From Puccinia triticina (taxonomy: Eukaryota; Basidiomycota; Pucciniomycetes; Pucciniales; Pucciniaceae): a stretch of DNA of 64,000 bases. The translations under genes were made by a program, and so were the position numbers. Shown here piece by piece: positions 24,601-35,501 of this stretch (within the stretch, counting starts at the first letter, position 1; each line of letters begins with the position of its first letter). The notes beneath the pieces were generated by a model. It saw nothing but the letters and a program-made list of their open reading frames with translations. It was not told where the DNA came from and searched no databases. The stretch lies in the NCBI RefSeq assembly GCF_026914185.1, contig NC_070575.1, forward strand, positions 1,302,001 through 1,366,000, in the 5' to 3' direction.

Positions 24601-25179
24601 TTTCCGTATTGAAATGTCGTTGGATGGACATGTACATACGCCTGGGGGTAGGGTGTAATTGTTTGGTGGGGTGGTCCAGTTGAGAGTGGTTTGTTGGCAC
24701 AGTAGGTATGCAGCAACAACTTGGTTATTGAGCTCGTTCCATTGTCGACTAATCTCCTCTCTTCTGTCAGCATAGCGTCGAAGGCAATAGTATTCTGCAT
24801 GCTCTTCGAGTCCGCTGTCATTGCGCTGGGGATTAAAAATATTTGAGCTTCCAGGAGCGGGATCAAATGGGTTCGCAGTATCGTCATAATGTCCTTGGCC
24901 ATCTCCTTTGTCGGAGGGATCTTCGCTTGCGTCAGATTCTTCACTCGATTCTTGTGGAAAACTATTCGCCAGACCCCCCAGCCCTCGTCGTTGAGAAAGT
25001 CGTAGGAATGCTGCCCTGCGTGCTTCCGCAGCGGCCTCTTGTGCCTTGGCGAGCCTGGAGGTACGGCGTCTAGATGAGCCAGTGGAAATGGTTTGCCTGC
25101 GCGTGTTCATTTGGGATGACGCTTGTGTGTTTGATTGGCCGCGGGATGGCGCCTGTGAGTTGGATCGGCCGGGCATCAA
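21603..25179 (-). CDS. KDZ-superfamily transposase with N-terminal CxC1-like region
   Basis: Complement of eight exons: 24579-25179, 23927-24522, 23703-23848, 23519-23627, 22945-23453, 22766-22878, 22553-22681 and 21603-22489. All phases agree, giving 1,029 aa with no stop or frameshift. The N-terminus is Ser/Arg-rich, then a Cys-containing module (PPGVCTCPSNDIS, PFCKCTPD) typical of proteins tied to KDZ transposases. The core follows: FMIALDGNFQQRHY (first Asp), CDDNGLFASTCRHD, then YNIGCHLEAH, and GLTDGEGLERFWS (Glu). Family knowledge expects Asp in YD(I)xC; here codon AAT at 23552-23554 gives Asn, so catalysis is doubtful although the reading frame is intact. A Glu/Asp-rich tail ends the protein. 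It is the only transposase gene seen in the window. Confidence 0.88.
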
Positions 25180-25583
25180 GCGGATGAGGGATGAAGGTGA
25201 TATTGACGACCAAGCGAATGGGGATGGGGGTGAGAGGAGTTGAAAAGGAAAGTAACTTCGAGTGTAATATTTAATAATTGAGACACCCTTACAATGTGTA
25301 TATACATAAAGGGACCCTTATGTTTATCCCTCTCGTTATACATAATCCACCTGTCACACATGTGGTACATGTAGCAACGTAGGTTCCGCAATGCTGCGAG
25401 GCCCAGCGGCCTGCGCAGTGATAGAAGCCAATGGAACGTTAGTTGCGAGCTCGGGACCTGCTTAGTCATACGGGTGTGAGAGGGCATGCGAGGGCACCGA
25501 GGGCCACCTCTGGGGACCTTGTATAGCCTGCATGTATCATGTAAGCAGGCTATTCAGTAGGTCGTATCCAGTCTTCAGGGGTG

Positions 25584-25948
25584 GTCTTCTGTCAGAAAGA
25601 GTCGTCTGTGCGGAGAGACGGAGAGAATCATATTTATACAACAGCCATCTTGAGCTTTGTCTTGCTTGCTCGATGTGCTGATATGCGTACGTATGTACTT
25701 GTTCATGAAGTTTAATAATCTATCCGAATCCAGCGACTAACTTTCGGAGGTCGCGCTTCGCGCCAGCCCAGGCTGTACCAGGGCCCTCCAATGTGGGAGA
25801 CTTTGGGTTTGGATAGACTATTGAACTTCATGAACAAGTATTTAAATACACATGTTTATCAGCACATCGAGCAAGCAAGACAAAGCTCCAGATGGCTGTT
25901 GTACAAATATGATTCTCTCCGTCTCTCCGCACAGACGACTCTTTCCGA
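25584..25948. mobile_element. 365-bp foldback insertion in the right arm
   Basis: Terminal inverted repeats of about 165 bp start GTCTTCTGTC and continue AAAGAGTCGTCTGTGCGG. The left arm lacks it and reads GGGGTGCAGAAGACAACC there. The last 8 bases at the right junction (CAGAAGAC, 25949-25956) belong to the uninterrupted target and are the exact inverse of the left end, so the true borders are ambiguous by 8 bases. No gene inside. Confidence 0.8.
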
Positions 25949-26149
25949 CAGAAGACAACCCTTCCAGGTTTGCGAGATCCTCAAATCATATCATTTGCAC
26001 GTGTGCAGCCACACACGGCGGGCATATTAAATATTGTTTTGCCGCCCGGACTAGCCGTATCACATTGCTACGACGTGAAGCTGTACTTGGTCGTTCACGA
26101 TATATTGCCTAATAAGATTTATCAACCTTGACGAGCTCACACACACACA

Positions 26150-26297
26150 GGTCGATTAGCTCAGTTGGTTAGAGCGCCGTACTAATAGGCCCCAAGGGGG
26201 CCCAGAAGATATCTCGCTACCGAGCGGAGAGAGGCTAGAGGGACCCTGCAAGGCAAGGTTCATGCGGATGTCATGGGTTCGACCCCCATATTGACCA
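26150..26297 (+). tRNA. tRNA-Ile(AAU) with a 74-nt intron
   Basis: Exon 1 is 26150-26187, intron 26188-26261, exon 2 is 26262-26297. The acceptor stem GGTCGAT pairs with ATTGACC (discriminator A). The D-arm is GCTC...GAGC, the anticodon stem CCGTA/TGCGG, the loop CTAATAA with anticodon AAT, the variable region ATGTC, and the T-arm ATGGG-TTCGACC-CCCAT. The intron begins after position 37, the usual place for eukaryotic tRNA introns, and is long. The box A and box B promoters are intact. The gene should be functional. Confidence 0.93.
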
Positions 26298-26551
26298 CAC
26301 TTTAATTGAGAGCACATTGATTTTTGAAACTTTGGTGATAATTTTGTTGTTTCTTGTGGACAAGGAGGTTTCGTCGGAGCATCCAATATATGAACTACTC
26401 CTTGTGAGGTAGGGATCTAAGGTTTTTCACAAATCTGAAAGTCACCTTATGCGGGGAAGTGTCCTGAACGGTGTTGAATCGGCTGGAGCCGGGATGGACT
26501 TGACAGGGTGCACGCTTATTGGGTACTTGAAAATTCAGACAGAGAGCCCTC

Positions 26552-26603
26552 CTGGTGGGATCCCCGGGACCCTCCGTTCGAGAGGCTTAGCTAAGCTAGA
26601 TCC
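26552..26603. repeat. Dispersed GC-rich motif
   Basis: GACCCTCCGTTCGAGAGGC followed by TTAGCTAAGCTAG is the inverse of the motif near 1902-1945. It sits directly outside the right arm. Confidence 0.5.
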
Positions 26604-26626
26604 AGCAATGTTTGGCAAGATGCAGC

Positions 26627-27100
26627 AGGATCCAGGAAACCCCTTATAAATGACCGTAACCTAAAATCCAGAATTTCGACAAAATTCATACATTTTTTGA
26701 CTCCATTCATATACATTTTGTGCGTACGCTTTGAGGATTTCCCAAATTTTCATACATTTTCCATGCCTACCATTCCTGCCGAGAGGGGGGGGGGGGTGCA
26801 AAAAAAAAACACCCTGGGGTGTGCTGCCAAGGTGGGGCACTGGGGTACCAAAAATAAGCCAAGCTGTGCTGCTGAGGGGGGGAGGGCTACGGGTTTTTCT
26901 GGTGCACTCTCAGGAATTTTATACATCTTAGTTACTACCCTCAGGCTCTTGTACCCAGGAAAAATTTCATACACTTGAAGTGCTTACCATTGAGGCCAAA
27001 AAAACCCATTCATACCATTTTTGTGCCTACCATTTTGGGTTTTTGCCAAAAAATTCATACATTTTTGTTACAGTCATTTACAGGGGGTTTCCTGGGTCCT
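26627..27100. mobile_element. hAT-type MITE, 8-bp duplication GATGCAGC
   Basis: 474 bp. Ends AGGATCCAGGAAACCCC and its inverse GGGGGTTTCCTGGGTCCT. The perfect 8-bp target duplication GATGCAGC is at 26619-26626 and 27101-27108. The inside repeats AATTCATACATTTT several times. A related copy is at 62923-63254. No coding sequence. Confidence 0.85.
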
Positions 27101-27108
27101 GATGCAGC

Positions 27109-28129
27109 GTGCTCTCTGGGCGTTGAACCTTGCAACAAAACTTCTCACGATTGGCGGGTTTGGAACCGGTGCAGCATCGAAGTTAGCAAAGTCCCTCCCG
27201 TGCTCGCGGGGTGCTAGCACCCTTCACGATTTTTCCGGTTCCGTTTACATATGTGGATTCACTGCAAGTTCAAGATTGACTCCTGCTTCGTTCACACCTT
27301 CCTGCAAAAGAACACAGAGCGCGCTCAGCTTGGTCCCTTCACCGAGGCTCTCTCCTAGAGCTCCGCCAGCCTTATTGCCACGCTGTGCCTTATCGGGCAG
27401 TCGATGATGATCCGATCGACGCCTACTGTTTTGGTCAATCAGCTCATATTGATGTGGATTCCCCTTGGGGCCCCTGGTAGGACATGTGCGTGCGAGGAAG
27501 TGTGCAAGGTCAAGGTGCGAAGGTTTGCAGCTCTTGGGTCGCATGAAGGGATAAGCATACTTAACTCAATGGTCAAGCTCTGGCAGTCAAGACCCGGTAA
27601 GCCTCCCCAACGGTGAAACCCCATGCGAAGCAAATGTGAGCATCGCAGGCCTTTCAGCTTGGTCTTCAGCTGAGGTCTGCAGGTAACCTGAGCAATCCTC
27701 ATCCAGGAAACCAAAGCCATCGATACACAGACTAGTGGTTTCTTTCTGCGACTATTTCCTGCGATAATTATTAATCCTGATCTAACTTTTTGTCACTGCT
27801 CTCAGGCTGAGCTCAGGTGGGATCTCAACCACACTCTGTGCCTGTCACTCTTTTTTTTTTACCTAAACTTTCCCCAGGCCTTGTCACAATCACCTTCCGG
27901 GCCCGGACAGCCAAAGACAGCAGAAGACAGCACTGAGCAATCCGTCCGCCTTGAGACTTCAAGGTTTCCTCTCAGCTTAAAGAAGCAAGATACATAATCG
28001 CGCCGAGGAGCTCTTCGCTACCTGCAAACAAGAAGGAGACCTGCGCTGCTGCTGTCGGCATCATACCACTTTATCATTCACCACTTCAAAGTTATCAGTT
28101 AAAAACATTTCATCCGCAAATCAACAACG
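27109..28129. other. Upstream region of the chitin deacetylase gene
   Basis: Reading frames are open on both strands at 27245-27720, but none is recognised and no splice pattern supports one. The last ~200 bases form the 5' leader of the gene at 28130 (CT-rich, TTATCATTCACC). Confidence 0.4.
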
Positions 28130-29711
28130 ATGTTGTTCAGTCTGTCCTTCATTACGCTTGGGTTTTCAATCAATGCCTGCTTCTCCAAGTTGACCCCCCC
28201 ACCCGCTCATCCTGCCACCTCAAACATTCGATCGCTCTTTTCGGTGCCCTCAGGAACGCAACTGACCTACCCGCCAACTGACAAAGCTGGGCCAACACCT
28301 AGGAAAGAATGGATTGCAGCTTACCAAAGGGTAAAGGTACGTTGACCAATGTCCTTTCCAATCTGCACTGAGGCGCGCTTGATTGAGTCCTTACATATAT
28401 TTACATCTTTTCAAATCTTCTTTTGCAGAAAGCGGGCCTTATTCCATCTGTTCCGCAGACCACAGAGGTCGATGGGGCTGCCGTTTATCCCGCCTCCTAC
28501 CACGGTACCATCTGCAATCCAGGATACAACATGTGTAACGCTTCGGTTGATGTTATTAGCGCCCCGCCTGGGGTTGCTGGAATTAGGCGAGTCAGACGTT
28601 CCCGTTTGCCTATATTTTTGATGTTACATTATTTTAAAACTAACTTCAAATGCACGTTTCGCTACTCTTAGCTTTGACGACGGCCCACAGCCTCCTTCTT
28701 TGCCCCTGCTCGATTACCTCAAGTCGCAGTCGCAGAAGGCGACACACTTCCTGGTTGGTTATCCTTATTCAACCATCTCATTATTAGGCCCTCATTTTTT
28801 ATCCACTTTTTTACTTTGATTTAAATTAGATTGGGTCACGGATTATCAAGTGAGATACTAAGTCTTCCCTCAGAGGTTAAACGCCCATCTAATTTGATTA
28901 ATTTTTCATCCAGTAACCGAGACACTTTCAACGCTCTTGACCAAGCTGACCAGCATCTTGCTGTTCATACCTACTCTCGTGTGTTTCATTCACCCATTTT
29001 CAACTTGCCTGTGGCTTATAATTAAGCTAACCCCTTTCACCTCTATGGCAATCAGACGCTATGATGACTACACTCACCGACATGCAAATTCTTGGCGAGC
29101 TCGGATGGACCATGCAATTGATTCACGATTACAGTCGCCACAATGTGATCTGCGCTCACTGGCGCCCTCCGTATGGTATGCCTGCCTGATTGAATATTGA
29201 ATAGCATTAATAGTGAATGTTGCTTTGCCTTGTTCAGGTGACACTGACCAGCGCGTCCAAGCGATAGCCAAACACGTATTTGGCTTGAAGACTATTCTTT
29301 GGCTATATGACCCCAGAGGTAAGCGCTCTTGTAAATATCCTTCACGCAGGAGGATCATTAGCTTGACTGTTTTATGTTCGTAAAGATTGGTGTTTGGCGG
29401 AGTCTACACCAAATGCATCTGCTTGCTCGCCTGGGAACGGCCCACAGACCTTTTCCGACCTCAAGAATGCATTGAATGTGTTTGTAAATTCGGCCAAGCA
29501 AAAGGTAAGTTTTCAATCCTGCTCTGTCGCCCTGACTATCGACCGCCCTTTTCATTTTTTTTTCTTTACTGCACAGGGTCTCATCATATTGCAGCACGAA
29601 CAATCCACGCGCGCGGTAGCGGGATTCAAGTACATTTTCCCCTTGATGAAGAAGCTGAAATGGTCCACACTATCCATCCCTGACGCACTGCGCCTCCCAT
29701 GGTACCAATGA
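28130..29711 (+). CDS. Secreted chitin deacetylase (polysaccharide deacetylase, CE4)
   Basis: Nine exons: 28130-28336, 28429-28586, 28672-28753, 28830-28849, 28914-28978, 29056-29175, 29238-29318, 29386-29504 and 29577-29711; all phases agree, 328 aa. A signal peptide covers residues 1-~20 (MLFSLSFITLGFSINACFS). NodB-domain motifs are visible: motif 1 SFDDGP, motif 2 HTYSH, motif 3 RPPYGDTD, motif 4 DPRDW, motif 5 IILQHE. The metal ligands (Asp of FDDGP, the two His of HTYSH) are present. It hydrolyses N-acetyl groups of chitin in the wall or apoplast; in rusts such enzymes are linked to converting chitin to chitosan on infection hyphae. Intron 2 uses a GC-AG pair (GCGAGT). No break is seen; it appears functional. 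Confidence 0.92.
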
Positions 29712-30344
29712 TACGGAGTATAAACGCATAGATTATTGCTGTGAATCACTTCAGATTCCCGCTCGATCTATCTAGGACGACGGTCGTTCTCTCTGGACAA
29801 TGTATCGTTTGGATTTCTCACTCACTCGTTCAACCGTACCCATTCAGCCTTTCTTGTCATTAGTCTTTCCAGCCTCTTCGGCCTTCCTATGAGTGCTCTG
29901 TGTTTCGCATATTTTTATTCACGTGATTCAGTACAGCATTTTAAACAATCTGTAACGGGTTCTGCAATGGTTCAACTTGCCAAGCACCAAACACCTTCAA
30001 ATGGATCGAGAGACTCCGCGCGGAGAGCTCTCCGTAGAAGAGGCTTGCTTGAACTTACAGAACTAGGGAACTCACCAAGTAAGCTCTAACCCTTATATAG
30101 AATCGCAAACCTGATTCTCCTTATGATCTATCACTACGAAAGAAACTCAAGAAAGTGCTGTCATTTGACATGCACATTCCAGGTTGAAACTTCAAGTACA
30201 TCCATGGTCATTCCAAGTTTAATCACAGGTTAGCTCAGCGTCAAAAGAAGATCTCTAGCTCATCTTGGGACTTAGCACAGTATCTGCATGTGCTAAGTGT
30301 GTCCTGAGCCATACACCTCAACACCTGCACAGTAATGGTGCTGA
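29712..30344. other. 3' flank of the deacetylase gene
   Basis: Nothing coding recognised. A fragment at 30009-30050 (CTCTCCGTAGAAGAGGC) matches the dispersed motif near 1950. Confidence 0.4.
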
Positions 30345-30870
30345 CTGGTCATCCATACAAATCCATACAAATCCATACTGGCTTGTCGACAAGCCCCTGG
30401 GAAGAATGCCCCCTATGTCAGCAAGAATACGCGCCTGTATCAACTAGGGGGAATCCCCCCTGGTCAACAAGGGCATACCTTCACGTGCGTAAATCCCTTG
30501 CAGTCAACAACACAACAAACACAACTGTGTCATCTGGGAGGAAGTCCTCCACATCATCAACACCATACAACCTGTCAACCGGGAGGAAGCCCTCCTGGTC
30601 ATCAACACACATGTTGAGTGGGAGGAAGCCCTCCCGGTTGAAAAAACAACAAACACAACCATGTCGACCGGGAGGAAGCCCTCCTGGTCGACAGGTTTAT
30701 ATTGTGGTCAACCGGGAGGGACTCCTCCCGGTCGACGGTCACATATATCAGTTGATCAGGAGGAGTCCCTCCTGGTCAACCCCAATATGAACCAGCCAAC
30801 CAGGAGGAGTCCCTCCCAGTCAACAGCCATATCAAGCAGCCAACCGGTGTGGAACTCTCACACAGGGCCT
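30345..30870 (-). repeat. Minisatellite of palindromic CCGGGAGG...CCTCCCGG units, first array
   Basis: Units of ~50 bp are built on GTCAACCGGGAGG and CCTCCCGGTTGAC (an inverted pair), separated by ACAACACAACAAACACAA or CATATC-type spacers. The unique outer end (GACAAGCCCCTGGGAAGAATG) is the inverse of the end of the array at 36749-37570, and the two arrays align unit by unit in opposite orientation. Confidence 0.85.
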
Positions 30871-31830
30871 AAGCAGAGCTTGGAGGGGATACATAAATAT
30901 CACGGTTTTGACAATTTACACAGGTGCTTGAAAGGCTGCCCTCATGTAATTAAGCTCTAGGAGATACACTATTATTTTAGTGTGGCACAATCTTCCTGAA
31001 TTTAAGCTACTTTAACTCTTGTTACTGTTTCAAGCCTTGTAATATGTAATTTTAGAAGTGATGTTGTAATTTAGAATGTTTTGACATGATGGATACTCTG
31101 GGAGATTCCTGAGCTTAAATTAAAAAGTCAGATTTTTGAGTCAAGGTGAGATGTGAGGCAATTTTTGATAAGGGGCGATTTCATAAGACAAAGTTGGATG
31201 GGGGCAAAGTTTGATGTGATGTCTGCTGAATAATATCAATTATCATTCACTAATGCAAGCATGAGGGGGAAAAGAAAACAAGTAGGGGCAAGAGAGGCCT
31301 CCTTTTATAGGAAAAATCACGTCTGAGAGTGATTTACAATGTAGTGAAATAAATTTACTAATGGGGAAAGCTGTTCAATGTAATGTGAAATAAATGTACC
31401 ATTTGGGAAAGATTTACATATGTAATGAAAACAATTTTACCCTTTGGGTTATGATCACTTGGCTTAGTCTAATTGGGAAGGAAAATTACATCTAAGAAGT
31501 GATTTGCTACACGTGATTGAAGATCAAAGTGGTGAAATTTCCTATTAGGGAAAACTTGGCCAATTGTAGGTGATTGCCAAGACTTAAGTGATTTCTAAGT
31601 ATATTTGTGATAAAAGAAACTCTGTATGAAAACAAATTTGTTTACATAAGATTTCAAGGGTGTTCAGCGCTTTTGAGCGCATTAGAATAAACAGTTCTTG
31701 TGTATTTTGTATGTAACATCCTTTTAACTTGTAAACTAGATTCTTCCACTCTTTTTGACGCTGTGTAAATGAATGTAATATATATAAATTGTATATTAAT
31801 TTAATTTTTAAAGGATTTGGTTTTGATTGG
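30871..31830. other. AT-rich non-coding stretch
   Basis: No gene. Several copies of a loose AATGTAATGAAATAAATTTACC-like repeat lie near 31340-31440. Confidence 0.4.
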
Positions 31831-31960
31831 TCTTACCACACCGGGAGGAGTCCCTCCCAGTTGACAGCCATATCAAGCAGTCAACCGGGAGGAGTCCCTC
31901 CTGGTCAACTGCTGTATATAGTTGTTGACCGGTGTGGAACTACTCTCACCAGGGGAGATA
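31831..31960 (+). repeat. Short third copy of the CCGGGAGG array
   Basis: It begins CCACACCGGGAGGAG and ends TTGACCGGTGTGG, about two units, so it looks like a contracted copy of the arrays at 30345 and 36749. An LTR-like start (CCACTCCCCAGGGAGTGCC) follows; its inverse is at 35945-35985. Confidence 0.7.
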
Positions 31961-32189
31961 TTTTCCCACTCCCCAGGGAGTGCCCTACTGTAAATCTTTT
32001 CTATAACTGTGCTGTAGCCCTTTGGTGAATGAAAATTGGATAGGTATGAAAAAGAATGGAAGTCAGCTGTGGAAATCAGTTGTAAATCAGCCTGAAATAA
32101 ACCATAACTTGCCAAGAAATAATCCAGAACTCATCTACAATTCATCCAGAACTCATCCAGAATATAGGCCTTTCTTGGCTCCATGACCA

Positions 32190-32420
32190 GTGTGTCCTTT
32201 TCATGGAGATGTGAAAGGCCCGGCCTGTGATATTGTCCCACTCATGTACTCGCGCACATCAGGGGGACAATTGGCATCTCAACACAAAGGTTTTACTTTT
32301 CATGTGGATGTGAAAGGCCCATCCTGTGATATTAATGTACACTTGTACATCAAGGTGACTATTAGCAAAGTGCAAAAAAGTTCAATTGCATGTGCACATG
32401 TGAATTTTGAAAAGTAAAAT
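32190..32420. repeat. Two direct copies of a ~100-bp repeat
   Basis: TGTGAAAGGCCC...CCTGTGATATT occurs at about 32210 and 32308, with similar flanks (CTTTTCATG). No coding evidence. Confidence 0.55.
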
Positions 32421-33059
32421 TCACCAGATCATTTTTGTGAGGAGGCAAGGATATCTGGCCAAACTGGAGTGGGACCGCAGTCCAACCTTGACTTAACTCA
32501 GAGTTTCACCCTATTAAAAAAGTTTTTCACCATTTGTTTTAGCCAAATCCAAGTTTATTAAAGACAGAGAAACACGGAAAGAAAGATCAAGGTTTCCCCC
32601 TACAAATCAACAAAATTACAAAAAAGAAAATGCAAGGGTTCCCCCTTCCAAAAAAAACAAATCACAAAAAAAGTGTTCTTAACAAAAAATCCAAACACCA
32701 CAAACTGGACCCACTATCCATCCCTGTCTAGCAGGGTTTAAAATAGTGGGTGGATGGCCCCCAGCGCGCCGCATTGAAGGCATTATGCAAAGGGGGGCCA
32801 ACAAGTTTAGCCCCTCAAACTGCGCAAGTGCAACAGCGGAGGGGTGAGGGCGAACCGCACACTGGAATTACAGCGGCAGAGGACGCCCTGGGGGACACAA
32901 AGACACCAGCCAAAGTCCTCTTTTATAGACAATCGGGAATTGCCCTCAGCAAAATCGACTTCCACATTCATCAAGCCATGACTACCACGCCACCGCCACG
33001 CCCCTGCATGTAACTCTGACCTCCGCGGCGGTGCCTGGACCAGCAAGGAATTGTCAACA

Positions 33060-34960
33060 AGAACATCCCTTGCGGCCGGTACCAGCCATCAAGTGAGCGT
33101 ACACACCCTCACTTGATGGCTGGTACCAGCCATCAAGAGAGCGTACACACCCTCAATGGCCAGTACTGGCCATTGAGACAGTATACACTCCCTTGCTGGC
33201 CGGTACCAGCCATCAAGAAAGCATACACACCCTTGATGGCCAGTACCGGCCATCGAGACAACAAACACTCCCTTGATGGCCGGTACCAGCCATCAAGAGA
33301 GCGTACCGGCCATCGAGACAACAAACACTCTTACCGGCCATCAAGAGTGCAAACACTCCCTCAATGGCCGGTGCGAGCCATCAAGAGAGCATACACTCCC
33401 TTGATGGCCGGTACCAGCCATTGAGAGAGCGTACACACCCTCGATGGCCAGTACTGACCATCGAGACAACAAACACTCCCTTGATGGCCGGTAGCAGCCA
33501 TCAAGAGAGCAAACACTCCCTCAATGGCTGGTGCGAGCCATCAAGAGAGCGTACACTCCCTTGATGGCCGGTGCAAGCCATCAGGAGAGCGTACACTCCC
33601 TTGATGGCCGGTACCAGCCATCAAGAGAGCGTACACACCCTCAATGGCCGGTACTGGCCATTGAGACAACAAACACTCCCTCAATGGCCGGTACCAGCCA
33701 TCAAGTGAGCGTACACACCTTCGATGGCCAGTACCGGCCATTGAGACAACAAAGACTCCCTTGATGGCTGGTACCAGCCATCCAGAGAGCAAACACTCCC
33801 TCGATGGCCAGTGCAAGCCATCAAGAGAGCGTACACTTGCTTGATGGCCAGTAACAGCCATCAAGAGAGCGTAGTCACCCTTGATGGCCGGCACTGGCCA
33901 TTGAGACAACAAACACTCCCTCAATGGCCGGTACCAGCCATCAAGTGAGCGTACACACCTTCGATGGCCAGTACCGGCCATCAAGCCAACAAACCCTCCC
34001 TTGATGGCCGGTATCAGCCATCAAGAGAGCAAACACTCCCTCAATGGCCGGTGTGAGCCATCAAGAGAGCGTACACTCCCTTGATGGCCGGTACCGGCCA
34101 TCAAGAGAGCAAACACTCCCTCGATGGCCGGTGCGAGCAATCAAGAGAGCGTACACTCCCTTGATGGCCATTACCAGCCATCAAGACAGTATACACTTCC
34201 TTGCTGGACGGTACCAGCCATCAAGTGAGTGTACACACCCTCTCTTGATGGCTGGTACCAGCCATCAAGAGAGCAAACCCCTCAATGGCCGGTACAAGCC
34301 ATCAAGAGAGTGTACACACCCTAAATGGCCAGTACCGGCCATCAAGACAGTATACACTCCCTCGCTGGCCGGTACCAGCCATCAAGTGAGCGTACACACT
34401 CTCTCAATGGCCAGTACCGGCCATCAACAGAGCGTACGCACCCTCAATGGCCAGTGTGGGCCATTGAGACAGCAAAAACTCTCTCAATGGCCGGGACCAG
34501 CCATCAAGAGAGCGTACACACCCTTGATGGCCAGTACGGGCCATTGAGGCAGTATAAACACCCTTGATGTTACTCCTCTTGTCCGTCAGTCTTCTGGCCG
34601 GACTTTCCCTTGGTAGACCCGGTGCTCTAGCGCTCAAATCTGTCTACAAACACTCTCAAGCCCTTCATAATAAAACTGAATTGTATACTGTCTTGATGAC
34701 CGGTACTGGCCATCGAGGGTGTGTACGCTCTCTTGACGGCTGGTACCGGCCATTGAGGAAGTGTTTGCTCTCTTGATGGCTGGTCCTGGCCATTGAAAGG
34801 GGGTGTGTACGCTCACTTGATGGCTGGTACAGGCCAGCAAGGGAGTGTATACTGTCTTGATGGCCAGTACTGGCCATCAAGGGTGTGTACGCTCTCTTGA
34901 TGGCTGGTATTGGCCATCAAGGGAGTGTTTGTTGTCTTGATGGCCGGTACTGGCCTTTGA
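33060..34960. repeat. Palindromic minisatellite (~40-bp unit) in Helitron H1
   Basis: About 45 units of the type CCATCAAGAGAGCGTACAC then CCTTGATGGCCGGTACCAG. Each unit contains an inverted pair (CTTGATGGC ... GCCATCAAG) around CCGGTACC. Up to 34560 the units run in one orientation, from 34690 to 34960 in the opposite one, with a unique 120-bp segment in between. Long reading frames through the array are by-products of the repeat. Confidence 0.93.
34567..34690 (+). other. Unique segment with a signal-peptide-like frame inside the minisatellite
   Basis: From ATG 34567 the frame reads MLLLLSVSLLAGLSLGRPGA and continues ALALKSVYKHSQAL..., then runs into repeat units. It could be a captured first exon of a secreted protein or chance. 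It lies in the loop between oppositely oriented repeat arrays. Confidence 0.3.
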
Positions 34961-35501
34961 GGGTGAACATTGAGTTACTGATCTACATCTGTTACTGAAG
35001 TTGGTAAAAAAAGGTAAGGATTCTAAAGAAAGCTAGAACCTAAGATTCAACTACCAAAGGAAGATAACCATCTGAACATGGGAAAAAGCATTCTTCAATT
35101 CTATTGGAAAAATTGAATGATCAAGTCAAACACTTTATCACTTCCTGATTTCTGTTCAACTTCCTCAGCTCAATACATTACTCTGGGCTACACATGTTGA
35201 TAGTGAAAATGCTCATGTGCCACTTGATTGAGCCTGTGCAAATAATGTAGACTTTTGGTTCAAGGTTGCATTTGAGTAACAAGATGAAGATAAGATGAAA
35301 CCAGGCAAGATCGGAAGGCAAATCTAACAAAAATTTCATTAAGTTTTCCCTGGTAGTTAAAAGCAGAGGTGCAATGGCTGGTGTGTGTATAAAGTGAGAT
35401 TGAGGGGGGGGGGGGGGTTCCTTGGGGTGCGGGTTGGGGAGATCGTGAACTTACACTACATAAAGTGACCCCTGCAGCGGCGTAGCCGCCTTGGCCTCTA
35501 G

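Larger units (their letters stand above)
25366..26535 (+). repeat. Right inverted arm (tRNA-Ile bearing) of the KDZ unit
   Basis: Inverted match of 15550-17715. The inner part (25430-25583 and 25949-26297) is nearly identical to the left arm; the part beyond the tRNA is diverged, with small gaps. It is interrupted by a 365-bp foldback at 25584-25948. Confidence 0.85.
32548..35501 (+). mobile_element. Helitron H1, non-autonomous, minisatellite cargo
   Basis: 5' end TCCAAGTTTATTAAA preceded by A (32547). The 3' end has the hairpin GCGGC-GTA-GCCGC at about 35477-35489, then CTTGGCCTCTAG followed by T (35502). TC...CTAG ends, a subterminal hairpin, A|T insertion and no target duplication are the Helitron hallmarks. 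It shares its first ~45 bases and a region around 32750-32860 with H2 (42480-42590). No Rep/helicase gene. Cargo is the minisatellite at 33060-34960. Confidence 0.85.

Noticed and set aside
26589..26605. Possible Helitron 3' end (hairpin CTTAGCTAAG then CTAG)
   Set aside because: CTAG is followed by A, not T, and no matching TC end or sibling copy was found.
27245..27720. Minus-strand frames upstream of the deacetylase gene
   Set aside because: Overlapping frames on both strands, no recognisable motif and no clear splice signals.
33113..34950. Long reading frames with periodic peptides such as AIKRAYTPLMAG
   Set aside because: They follow the ~40-bp unit through the minisatellite on both strands; no start context, splice signals or non-repeat content.
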